The notes beneath the pieces are model-generated. The model did not search any database and was not told where the DNA came from. It worked only from the letters and a program-made list of their open reading frames with translations. Of a stretch of DNA of 18,109 nt, positions 7,221-13,915 are shown one piece after another. The DNA comes from Gammaproteobacteria bacterium (lineage in GTDB: Bacteria > Pseudomonadota > Gammaproteobacteria > HK1), in NCBI GenBank assembly GCA_020444775.1, contig JAGRHX010000628.1, forward strand, positions 1 through 18,109, read 5' to 3'. Position 1 is the first letter of the stretch; every line of letters starts with the position of its first letter. Both the position numbers and the translations under genes were made by a program.

Positions 7221-7788
7221 GGATATCGATGTTCAAGCCTATTCAACTGATGCTGGCCACGGCGACCCGACGAGGTCGGCCCCGACCGCACGGGCGCAAC
7301 TTCTCCGACTAACGGGGGGGCGGTTCACATTGCTCGTTGTCAGCGTCATGCTCGCCGCGCTAGCTGGAAGTTACAGTCAGGCTAAAGCAGTCGTACACGT
7401 CGATCCTTCGGGTCCCGCCGGCCAGCAATACGCACTACCACTGGACTCGGTACGGGGGCTGGTCAGCGGCAATCCATCGGCAGGAGTGCCTGGTTCGCAG
7501 TCTGAACCGCCTGTTCTGTTCGGGGAAGGAGTCCGTCCGGCGTCGTCGTCATCGAAAAAGTTTCGACCGGAAGTCGCCGATCGAGCCGGGACCAATAACG
7601 GCAACCAGGTGGTAGGAAAGCAGAGCCCGGTCCGCTCCGATAGGGACGATTCCGTCGAAGACCAGATTGCCGCGCTCACCGGGGATGACGAGTCAGGAAC
7701 TGCAGGCGCCTCCGGAATACTGGCGGTTATCGCCGGGATGATGGTGCTCGGCTTGAGCGCCGGATGGCTGGGGCGCCGCGCGCTCTGA
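7219..7788 (+). CDS. Small membrane-anchored protein with two TM segments, unnamed
   Basis: The predicted 189-residue protein has one hydrophobic segment at about 34-54 (FTLLVVSVMLAALAG), a hydrophilic Ser/Gly/Pro-rich middle, and a second hydrophobic segment at about 165-183 closed by GRRAL. The middle begins with a conserved-looking stretch, VHVDPSGPAGQQYALPLDS, followed further on by VLFGEGV. I recall similar wording in uncharacterised proteins from Solirubrobacterales but cannot name a family. The C-terminus resembles a sorting signal (hydrophobic run plus Arg-Arg) but has no LPXTG motif. The start is uncertain: ATG at 7219 shares two bases with the start of the divergent ligase-like gene and has no clear ribosome binding site. 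No function is proposed. Confidence 0.6.
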   Translation: MDIDVQAYSTDAGHGDPTRSAPTARAQLLRLTGGRFTLLVVSVMLAALAGSYSQAKAVVHVDPSGPAGQQYALPLDSVRGLVSGNPSAGVPGSQSEPPVLFGEGVRPASSSSKKFRPEVADRAGTNNGNQVVGKQSPVRSDRDDSVEDQIAALTGDDESGTAGASGILAVIAGMMVLGLSAGWLGRRAL

Positions 7789-7810
7789 TCGGGAGAACAG
7801 TCCGCAACGG

Positions 7811-7863
7811 CGAAACCTCCCTCCCGGTTTCGAAACGAGTCGGATTCTCGCCGCTACGTTTCG
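7811..7863. repeat. Cluster of CGAAAC / GTTTCG motifs before the hydrolase genes
   Basis: CGAAACC at 7811-7817 and GGTTTCG at 7826-7832 form a 7-bp inverted repeat with an 8-base loop. GTTTCGAAAC at 7827-7836 is itself a perfect 10-bp palindrome. CGAAAC recurs at 7831-7836, 20 bases after the first copy, and CGTTTCG is at 7857-7863. All copies lie in the gap between the small membrane protein and the first hydrolase, so this may be an operator for the hydrolase pair. A weak transcription terminator for the upstream gene is an alternative, but no T-run follows. Confidence 0.4.
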
Positions 7864-7937
7864 GGTCGCACCGTGTTTGAGAAGTTATCTGCCTAGCCAC
7901 CCCTTTGTCCAATTTTCTTCAACCGAAAGACATTCTT

Positions 7938-9080
7938 GTGACCGAGCTTTTCCCTGGAACTCCTTCCGGAGTTCGACCTCAACGCCGGGCTCCCTTCGCC
8001 CTGATTTCCCTAGTTGCGATTGCCACGATTCTGCTTGCGTTTTTTTTCGCCGCGGGAAGGGCGGAAGCCGCGCCCAGCCTGCGTAAGGCGATCTGGGGTC
8101 CGGCAACGCCCCAGGCATTCAATCGCTATTCCCAGTTGGGCGTAGGCATTTACCAGATGTCAATCTCCTGGGCTTCGGTCGCCGCGACCAAGCCGGCCCA
8201 ACCGCGCAACCCCAAGGATCCCGCCTATGCGTGGCTGGACGAACTCGATACCGCGATCAAGCTGGCCAAGCCACGCGGCATCCGGGTCGCCGTAAACATC
8301 ACCTTTTCGCCACGCTGGGCAAACGGCAACCGCCAGCGCCGGTGGGCGCCCAAGCGTCCCGCGGATTTCGCGAACTTCGTCGCGGCCACAGTCAAGCGCT
8401 ACCCGTATGTGCGGTATTGGATGATCTGGAGCGAGCCCTCGCGGAGGGCCAACTTTCTGCCGTTGGCACGGGTCACCGGCAAGCGTCAGCTAAGCCGCAA
8501 GGAGCAGGTCGGACCCAGAACTTACGCGCGAATCCTCGATTCCGGCTACAAGGCCGTGAAATCTGTCAATCCCAACGACTTTGTCATCGGTGGAAATACG
8601 ATCCCCGGCGGAAGCATCAGGCCACTACGATTCATCCAGGCAATGCGGTTGCCAAACGGTAGGCCACCCCGCATGGACCTTTACGGACACAACGCGTACT
8701 CGCCCCGGTTCCCCAAACTTTCTCGTCGTCCGGCGGCCTTCGGAACAGCAGATCTCTCGGACTTCGACACTCTTGCTCGGTGGCTCGACCGATACCTTGG
8801 GCGAGCGGGACGCAACCACCGGCTGAAGATATTCGTTTCGGAGTACTCGTTGCCGACGAGCCGGAACGCCGTAATCCCATTCTGGGGCAACAGACGCGAT
8901 CAGGCCCGTTACGCGGCGGGCGCTTTGCGATTGACCCGTAACTTTGAGCGCTCCTACTCTCTGGGTTGGTTTCAGCTAATGGATCAGCCGCCGCAAAGGG
9001 ACAATCTGGAGGCAGACTGGGGCCTGCTGACTTGGCGTGGTCAGATCAAACCGGCGTTCTGGGCCTTTAAGCGAGGATGA
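7938..9080 (+). CDS. Secreted glycoside hydrolase, clan GH-A type (copy 1)
   Basis: The protein of about 380 residues has a signal peptide (basic start, hydrophobic APFALISLVAIATILLAFFF, cut likely after AEA) and a beta/alpha-barrel hydrolase-like body. The likely acid/base glutamate is E166 in YWMIWSEPS and the likely nucleophile is E302 in KIFVSEYSLP, the arrangement of clan GH-A (GH5/GH39-like) retaining enzymes. The substrate is unknown; the locus suggests the locally made polysaccharide. GTG at 7938 is preferred because AAAGA lies 7 bases before it; TTG at 7905 would add 11 residues. Its stop overlaps the ATG of the next gene in ATGA, implying translational coupling with a paralogue. Confidence 0.8.
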   Translation: MTELFPGTPSGVRPQRRAPFALISLVAIATILLAFFFAAGRAEAAPSLRKAIWGPATPQAFNRYSQLGVGIYQMSISWASVAATKPAQPRNPKDPAYAWLDELDTAIKLAKPRGIRVAVNITFSPRWANGNRQRRWAPKRPADFANFVAATVKRYPYVRYWMIWSEPSRRANFLPLARVTGKRQLSRKEQVGPRTYARILDSGYKAVKSVNPNDFVIGGNTIPGGSIRPLRFIQAMRLPNGRPPRMDLYGHNAYSPRFPKLSRRPAAFGTADLSDFDTLARWLDRYLGRAGRNHRLKIFVSEYSLPTSRNAVIPFWGNRRDQARYAAGALRLTRNFERSYSLGWFQLMDQPPQRDNLEADWGLLTWRGQIKPAFWAFKRG

Positions 9081-10276
9081 AAGTGAAAGCCAACTGGTTG
9101 AATACTCGGAACACGAAACGGACGCGATTTTCGATGAGTGGCCTTTGCCTGTCGGCCGCATTTCTATTGTTTGTCAGCCTCGCCTGCGTCTCTGGCGGGT
9201 CGAGCTTTGGAGTTTCGGCACTAGGTGCTGCCCAAGCCGACACCCCTGCGAAGGCTTCATCCGCTCAGCGCCTGGGCAAGGCGATGTGGGGTCCCCCCGT
9301 AGTGAACGGAGAATCCCAGTTTCCCGTTTATCGTGACCTCGGAGCTGGCATCTATCAAATGGCCGTGGATTGGAGTCAAATTGCGCTAACGAAGCCAGAT
9401 CGCCCGACCGATCCTGCCGATCCAAGCTATCAGTGGCCAGAGTACCTGGACTCGACCATCAAGGAAGCAAACCGCTACGGGATGAGGGTGATGATGATGG
9501 TCATCGGAGCGCCCGCGTGGGCAAATGGTGGGTATCGCGACCGTGCCTGGACTCCCAAGAACCCACACCAGTACGGAAATTTCGTATATGCCATGTCCAA
9601 GAAATACCCACGTATTCGGTATTGGATGGTTTGGGGCGAGCCCAACCGTTCTGTGAACTACAGGCCCCTGACCCCATACCGAGGTACTGGCCGGTTGAAC
9701 AACGCTCAATCTAGAGCGCCCCGGAACTATGCACGAATCCTAGACATCGCCTACGGTTCGTTAAAGCGAGCGGACCCAAAGGACTTGGTTATCGGTGGCA
9801 ACACCTATACAGCCGCAGGTAGAGACAGTATCTCTACGTATCCTTGGATCAAGTACATGAGGTTGCCTAACGGCCGCAGACCCAGGATGGATCTCTACGG
9901 ACACAACCCGTTTGGGTTCCGAATTCCTAACCTTGCCGACAAGCCGTCTCCAAGAGGCATGGTCGACTTCTCTGATTCGAGGCGTCTCGTCAAGGTGCTG
10001 GATCGCTACTACCCAGGTAAGAAACTTCGTCTCTTCCTCTCTGAGTGGGGTGTCCCCGCCGGAGACACTCTGGACGGCGAATTAGGGTTTAGATTGAACT
10101 TCCAACAACAGGCTAAATGGATCAGGGCAGGCCTGCGAGTCAGCCGAAACTTCAAACGGATCTACACGATCGGCTGGATTCACCCCTACGACCGGCCTGA
10201 CTTGGACATCACTACCGGGCTGATGAAAGCTGATGGAACCAAGAAACCCGGATACCACGCCTTCCGCAATGGCTGA
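9077..10276 (+). CDS. Secreted glycoside hydrolase, clan GH-A type (copy 2)
   Basis: This 399-residue protein is a paralogue of the preceding one. It aligns throughout, for example GAGIYQMAVDWS with GVGIYQMSISWA, RYWMVWGEPN with RYWMIWSEPS, and RLPNGRRPRMDLYGHN with RLPNGRPPRMDLYGHN. Both likely catalytic glutamates are kept: E188 in VWGEPN and E323 in LFLSEWGVP. A basic N-terminus and a hydrophobic run at about 21-37 direct export; Cys37 is not in a convincing lipobox, so a plain signal peptide is more likely. The ATG overlaps the stop of copy 1 by four bases. The pair differ mainly in surface loops, which could mean different subsites on the same glycan. Confidence 0.82.
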   Translation: MKVKANWLNTRNTKRTRFSMSGLCLSAAFLLFVSLACVSGGSSFGVSALGAAQADTPAKASSAQRLGKAMWGPPVVNGESQFPVYRDLGAGIYQMAVDWSQIALTKPDRPTDPADPSYQWPEYLDSTIKEANRYGMRVMMMVIGAPAWANGGYRDRAWTPKNPHQYGNFVYAMSKKYPRIRYWMVWGEPNRSVNYRPLTPYRGTGRLNNAQSRAPRNYARILDIAYGSLKRADPKDLVIGGNTYTAAGRDSISTYPWIKYMRLPNGRRPRMDLYGHNPFGFRIPNLADKPSPRGMVDFSDSRRLVKVLDRYYPGKKLRLFLSEWGVPAGDTLDGELGFRLNFQQQAKWIRAGLRVSRNFKRIYTIGWIHPYDRPDLDITTGLMKADGTKKPGYHAFRNG

Positions 10277-10312
10277 ACCGCCGCTATCCCCAACTGAAGT
10301 ACCCTCAAGGAT

Positions 10313-11203
10313 CTAGCGAGGCGCCCGCAGCACGACTTCAATCTCGACCCCGAGCGAGAGCTTGTCGAGAACCAGGTTGGTTGCGTTTTCGGCCGCCAAC
10401 ACGACGGGGTTCACATCCCACTGTGCCGAAGCAGAGGAGGTTTGTGGAGTTATGCCGTCGGGGTCGGCGCGATTCTTTGCGGAACCGCGCCAACGGTCGA
10501 CCCATGTCACGAAATCCCGACCGACACCGTAACTGGTCGTCTCGGCGATGGCGATTCCCGCCGTTGAGAAGGCGTCGTGGAGGGATCTCTGGTCCCAGTA
10601 TGTGTAGTGGTCATCGACGATCATTGTCCAACGGCCGCGAAACACCCGGGAAACGAGCGAACGGCGATTCAGCGTGGTGACCACGATTGTCCCGCCCGGC
10701 GCAACGAACGAAACCAGCTTCTCGATGAAGAGGCGCGGATTCGGGACATGCTCAATCACATCCCAAGAGGTCACCAGATCGAAGGTCGAGCCTCCTAGAT
10801 CCACATCCTCGACGTGGCCCTGGTGGGCTGCGATACCGCGCGCCTGGGCTTTCTCGGCGGCCGGGGGGTTCAGCTCTATCCCGGAAGCTGACCAGCCTCG
10901 CGACATCGCTGCAGCTGCGAACTGCCCGTCGCCGCATCCGACGTCAAGCAAGGTCTGGCCTTCTCGGGGCCGGGGCAACCGGTCCAGGCGCCGTTCGTTA
11001 AGCACGCCCTTTCGGGCTTCGAGCGCCTCGAAGTACCCAGCCAGGTCGTACCCGGACAGATACCGGTCTTCAACCAGATCTATCGGTTGAGGGTCGCTGT
11101 ATCCAAGCCCACAGTTGTCGCAGATCCATAGTTGAAGGTGATCATGTCGGTACCACCGCTTGCGCTTAATCCCACCGCAGGATGGGCATTTACCGAGAAA
11201 CAT
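10313..11203 (-). CDS. SAM-dependent methyltransferase with N-terminal zinc ribbon
   Basis: The 296-residue protein starts with a zinc-ribbon-like pair of motifs, CPSCGG (C6, C9) and CDNCGLGYSDPQP (C28, C31). A class I methyltransferase domain follows: LLDVGCGDG at 85-93 binds SAM, GIELNP follows strand 2, and SWDVIEHVPNP is the usual motif of this superfamily. Proteins of this build occur in O-antigen and natural-product loci, where they methylate sugars or small molecules; the substrate here is unknown. The frame is open far upstream, but homology begins at CPSCGG, so ATG at 11203 is chosen. No ribosome binding site precedes it. It converges on the hydrolase genes. Confidence 0.83.
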   Translation of the reverse strand: MFLGKCPSCGGIKRKRWYRHDHLQLWICDNCGLGYSDPQPIDLVEDRYLSGYDLAGYFEALEARKGVLNERRLDRLPRPREGQTLLDVGCGDGQFAAAAMSRGWSASGIELNPPAAEKAQARGIAAHQGHVEDVDLGGSTFDLVTSWDVIEHVPNPRLFIEKLVSFVAPGGTIVVTTLNRRSLVSRVFRGRWTMIVDDHYTYWDQRSLHDAFSTAGIAIAETTSYGVGRDFVTWVDRWRGSAKNRADPDGITPQTSSASAQWDVNPVVLAAENATNLVLDKLSLGVEIEVVLRAPR

Positions 11204-11420
11204 GAGACGGAGCCTATAGTCCGGACGTTCGGGATGCCGTTGTTGTTCGGTCGGCCTCGAATTTCTCAACAACAAGTTCTGTGTGCACTTCCGGTGGCAC
11301 GGCGAGACTTGCCACCCCTGCGAAAGCGCAACGTCTATCGTTCCATTTACAATAGATGAATGGTTTCGCAGGTCCGACCTCGACCGACCGGTGACGTGAA
11401 GTTCAGCCGACCAGATCCAA
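11204..11420. other. Divergent intergenic region with an inverted repeat
   Basis: This gap separates the methyltransferase from the WecA-like gene and should hold both promoters. TTGTTGTT at 11240-11247 and AACAACAA at 11268-11275 form a perfect 8-bp inverted repeat with a 20-base loop; it is the strongest symmetric element here and could be an operator. On the minus strand, TATAGG (11218-11213) lies so close to the methyltransferase ATG that a transcript from it would have almost no leader. No good -35 was found for it. Confidence 0.4.
11348..11353 (+). promoter_or_regulatory. Candidate -10 box for the WecA-like gene
   Basis: TACAAT matches the sigma-70 type -10 consensus at five of six positions and stands out in an otherwise GC-rich gap, 67 bases before the TTG start. 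No convincing -35 hexamer is found 16-18 bases upstream, so the call rests on the -10 alone. Confidence 0.35.
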
Positions 11421-12449
11421 TTGGCTGACGCGTTACGCATAGCTGCGGCATTTTCAACCAGCTTGGCCGTCACCTGGTGCTTGGTACCGATAGCGATACG
11501 GATGGCCGCCAGAACTGATTTCTACGATCACCCGGGTGGATACAAGGAACACGCTCGCTCCACCCCGTACCTCGGTGGACTTGCCGTAACCACCGGTTTC
11601 CTGGTCGCCGCGATCATCTTTGGCTGGGCGAGCGACGAGGTGCTTGTCCTGGTCTTGGGCGTTCTCGTCTTGCTGGCGGTCGGCACCGCAGACGACAGAG
11701 TGGGCCTCGGAATAATTCCGAGGATCCTGATCGAAGTGGGCGTCGCTGCGGCGGTGTGGTTTTGCGGGTTCGGATGGGACCTGTTCAGCTCGGGCGCGCT
11801 TGATTTCTTGTTCACCATTGCTTGGGTGGTGGGACTGATCAACGCTTTCAATCTGATGGATAATCTCGACGGCGCGACCGCAACGGTTGCTGCCGCCAGC
11901 GCCGCGGGGGCCGGTGGCTTGGCGCTGGCGCAGGGTGGTGTGCTGCTCGCCGCCGTCGGGTTCTCGCTGGCGGGTGCCTGCGCCGGCTTTCTGCCGCACA
12001 ACTTGGCCAAGCCGGCCAAGACCTTTCTCGGCGACGGAGGAAGCATGCCGGTCGGGTTCGCGATCGCCGTCATCACTATGACGATTCCCTTTGGTTCCGG
12101 AAGCCTGATCGCCTTTGCTCTTGCATGTCTGGTGGTGGCCGTTCCGATACTCGACATGGCTGCGGTAATAATCTCGCGCCGGCAACGCGGTGTTGGAGTC
12201 TTCGTGGGTGGCCGGGATCACATGACACACCGGCTCTTCCGGTACATCGACTCGGAGCGTGGCGTGTCGGCAGTGCTTTTCGCGGCACAGGGATCCCTGT
12301 GCGGTCTCGCCGTCGTGCTCATCGAAACCTCTCGGGGTGTCCTGGTGGTAGCTGTTTCAGCCTTTTCTCTGGTACTTGCAGCCTTGGCCCTTGCGTACTT
12401 GGAAACTCTGGCGACTGGAATTCCCAAACCCGGGCGCGGAGACACCTGA
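11421..12449 (+). CDS. WecA/MraY-like undecaprenyl-phosphate sugar-1-phosphate transferase
   Basis: This 342-residue polytopic protein belongs to the PNPT family (MraY, WecA, TagO), which moves a sugar-1-phosphate from a UDP-sugar onto undecaprenyl phosphate and so starts glycan assembly. The family's conserved cytoplasmic motifs are all present: AARTDFYDHP and STPYLGG near 29-53, the Mg-binding pair D91-D92 in GTADDR, NLMDNLDGA at 144-152, FLGDGGSM at 202-209, and the C-terminal loop GGRDHMTHRL at 263-272. The loop resembles WecA/TagO more than MraY. About ten hydrophobic segments are visible. TTG at 11421 is the only nearby start that keeps the first helix, but it lacks a clear ribosome binding site. 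It converges on the flippase gene with 4 bases between the stops. Confidence 0.9.
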   Translation: MADALRIAAAFSTSLAVTWCLVPIAIRMAARTDFYDHPGGYKEHARSTPYLGGLAVTTGFLVAAIIFGWASDEVLVLVLGVLVLLAVGTADDRVGLGIIPRILIEVGVAAAVWFCGFGWDLFSSGALDFLFTIAWVVGLINAFNLMDNLDGATATVAAASAAGAGGLALAQGGVLLAAVGFSLAGACAGFLPHNLAKPAKTFLGDGGSMPVGFAIAVITMTIPFGSGSLIAFALACLVVAVPILDMAAVIISRRQRGVGVFVGGRDHMTHRLFRYIDSERGVSAVLFAAQGSLCGLAVVLIETSRGVLVVAVSAFSLVLAALALAYLETLATGIPKPGRGDT

Positions 12450-12453
12450 AACC

Positions 12454-13890
12454 TCAAGACGGCCGGTTTCGAGATCGGGTCTTGACGACAGGAGCGAGAA
12501 ACATAGTCGCCCCGCAGAGCAGGGTCGCGGCGCCAATCGGGATTGCTAATGTGGTCTCCATGGAGGCAGGTATGCCGAGAAGCGTTGCCAGAACGACTCC
12601 AGCGACCAGAGGTGCCGATGCCCACAATGACCTTGACAGTGCGAGCCATGCTAAGGCCCCACCGAAGAGGCCGACCGTGGTTGCGATGGCCGCGCCGTAG
12701 GTTCCGTAAAGCGGAATCAGCACGCTCATCAGGGCGATATTTAGACCCCCCGCAATCGCACCGCCTACGAAGAACTGCCAGTTGCGCTGTTCCCCGATCA
12801 AGCTGTATCCGGCGGGGTACCCGATCGAGTAGATCGGCAACGACATACAAAGCAGGATGAGCAGCGGTCCGGTATCGGCGAAGTCCGCTCCAAACAGTCC
12901 CTCCAGCACCGGGCCGCCGATTAGTTCGGCTGCTCCGAGAACGATCAGACCGTAGCCTGCTAGCGGAGTGAAGGCCCGCAGCAACAAGCTCCGCTTCTCG
13001 TGCATTCTACCCTCATGATGGCTGCGTGAGAGCATCGGCAGCAACGAGTAGGCGGCGAAGAGGGTCACCGCGTTCGCGGCGAGGAAGAGTCTGTAGGGAG
13101 CACTGTATAGGCCAGCCTCTGCATCTGAACGGAGGATCGCGAGGAGAATCGAATCGAGGTTGGCATACGAGGCATAGATGATGATGCCGGATGCACCGAG
13201 CGGCCAGTTCGCAACAACTACCTGCTTGATGCGTTCCCAGGAGGGCATCTCGACCCGTCCCAACTTGGCCCGCCACCAAGTTGCGGCCGCAGCCGATGCC
13301 TCGCCCAGCACGAAGACGATGAGTGCGGCAGTCGCCGTCGGCAGAAGGAACACCAGTGAACCACATCCGACCATGACCACTATTCCGCCGAGCGCTGTGG
13401 CTCCGGCAGCGTCAGCCATTTGCTCGCGCCCTCTGAGGAGCCAGTCGCCCGAAGTCGATAGTCCGACGGCCATGGCGACGCTTAAGGTGATCAGAACCAG
13501 CTGATCCGACAGAAAGATGGCGGCAGCGCCGATCATCACAAGTGCGATACCAGCCAGCGCTCCGACTCGCACGGAAAGAACCACGCCAGCAACGCGCTTC
13601 GCGTCCCCAGGAGCAACGGCGACCTGTCGCGCGCCGTACTCGGGCATGCCGAGTGCGGTCAGGGTGAGCAGAATGCCGGCGATCGCGATCCCCACGTTGA
13701 CGATGCCGAAATCACTCAGGCTTAGGGTTCGGGCAAGGATCACGGCGGCAACGAACCGGGTGATCTTGTTCACGGCTTCGCCTGCCGCTAGCTTCGAAAT
13801 CGACTTGCCGGCCTGTCGCAGGCTCCCTCCGATAGAAGTCACGGGTCCAGCCTCAGGTTCTTTCCCCTGCCCGGAACGGGCATTGCTCAT
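12454..13890 (-). CDS. Wzx-like polysaccharide flippase
   Basis: The 478-residue membrane protein has about 14 hydrophobic helices in the pattern of MOP-superfamily flippases. The N-terminal segment VNKITRFVAAVILARTLSLSDFGIVNVGIA (in two parts, about 40-69) is typical of the polysaccharide_synt family. Such proteins turn undecaprenyl-linked repeat units to the outer face of the membrane. It lies 25 bases downstream of the Wzy-like gene on the same strand, so the pair form an operon, which supports a Wzx/Wzy route. It starts at an ATG after the last stop, and the first 25 residues are hydrophilic. Substrate specificity cannot be read from sequence. Confidence 0.88.
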   Translation of the reverse strand: MSNARSGQGKEPEAGPVTSIGGSLRQAGKSISKLAAGEAVNKITRFVAAVILARTLSLSDFGIVNVGIAIAGILLTLTALGMPEYGARQVAVAPGDAKRVAGVVLSVRVGALAGIALVMIGAAAIFLSDQLVLITLSVAMAVGLSTSGDWLLRGREQMADAAGATALGGIVVMVGCGSLVFLLPTATAALIVFVLGEASAAAATWWRAKLGRVEMPSWERIKQVVVANWPLGASGIIIYASYANLDSILLAILRSDAEAGLYSAPYRLFLAANAVTLFAAYSLLPMLSRSHHEGRMHEKRSLLLRAFTPLAGYGLIVLGAAELIGGPVLEGLFGADFADTGPLLILLCMSLPIYSIGYPAGYSLIGEQRNWQFFVGGAIAGGLNIALMSVLIPLYGTYGAAIATTVGLFGGALAWLALSRSLWASAPLVAGVVLATLLGIPASMETTLAIPIGAATLLCGATMFLAPVVKTRSRNRPS

Positions 13891-13915
13891 GCGGAATGCT
13901 GTGCCGTCGGATTAA

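Noticed and set aside
11454..12230. Minus-strand frames opposite the WecA-like gene
   Set aside because: They are hydrophilic mirror sequence opposite a gene with all family motifs intact.
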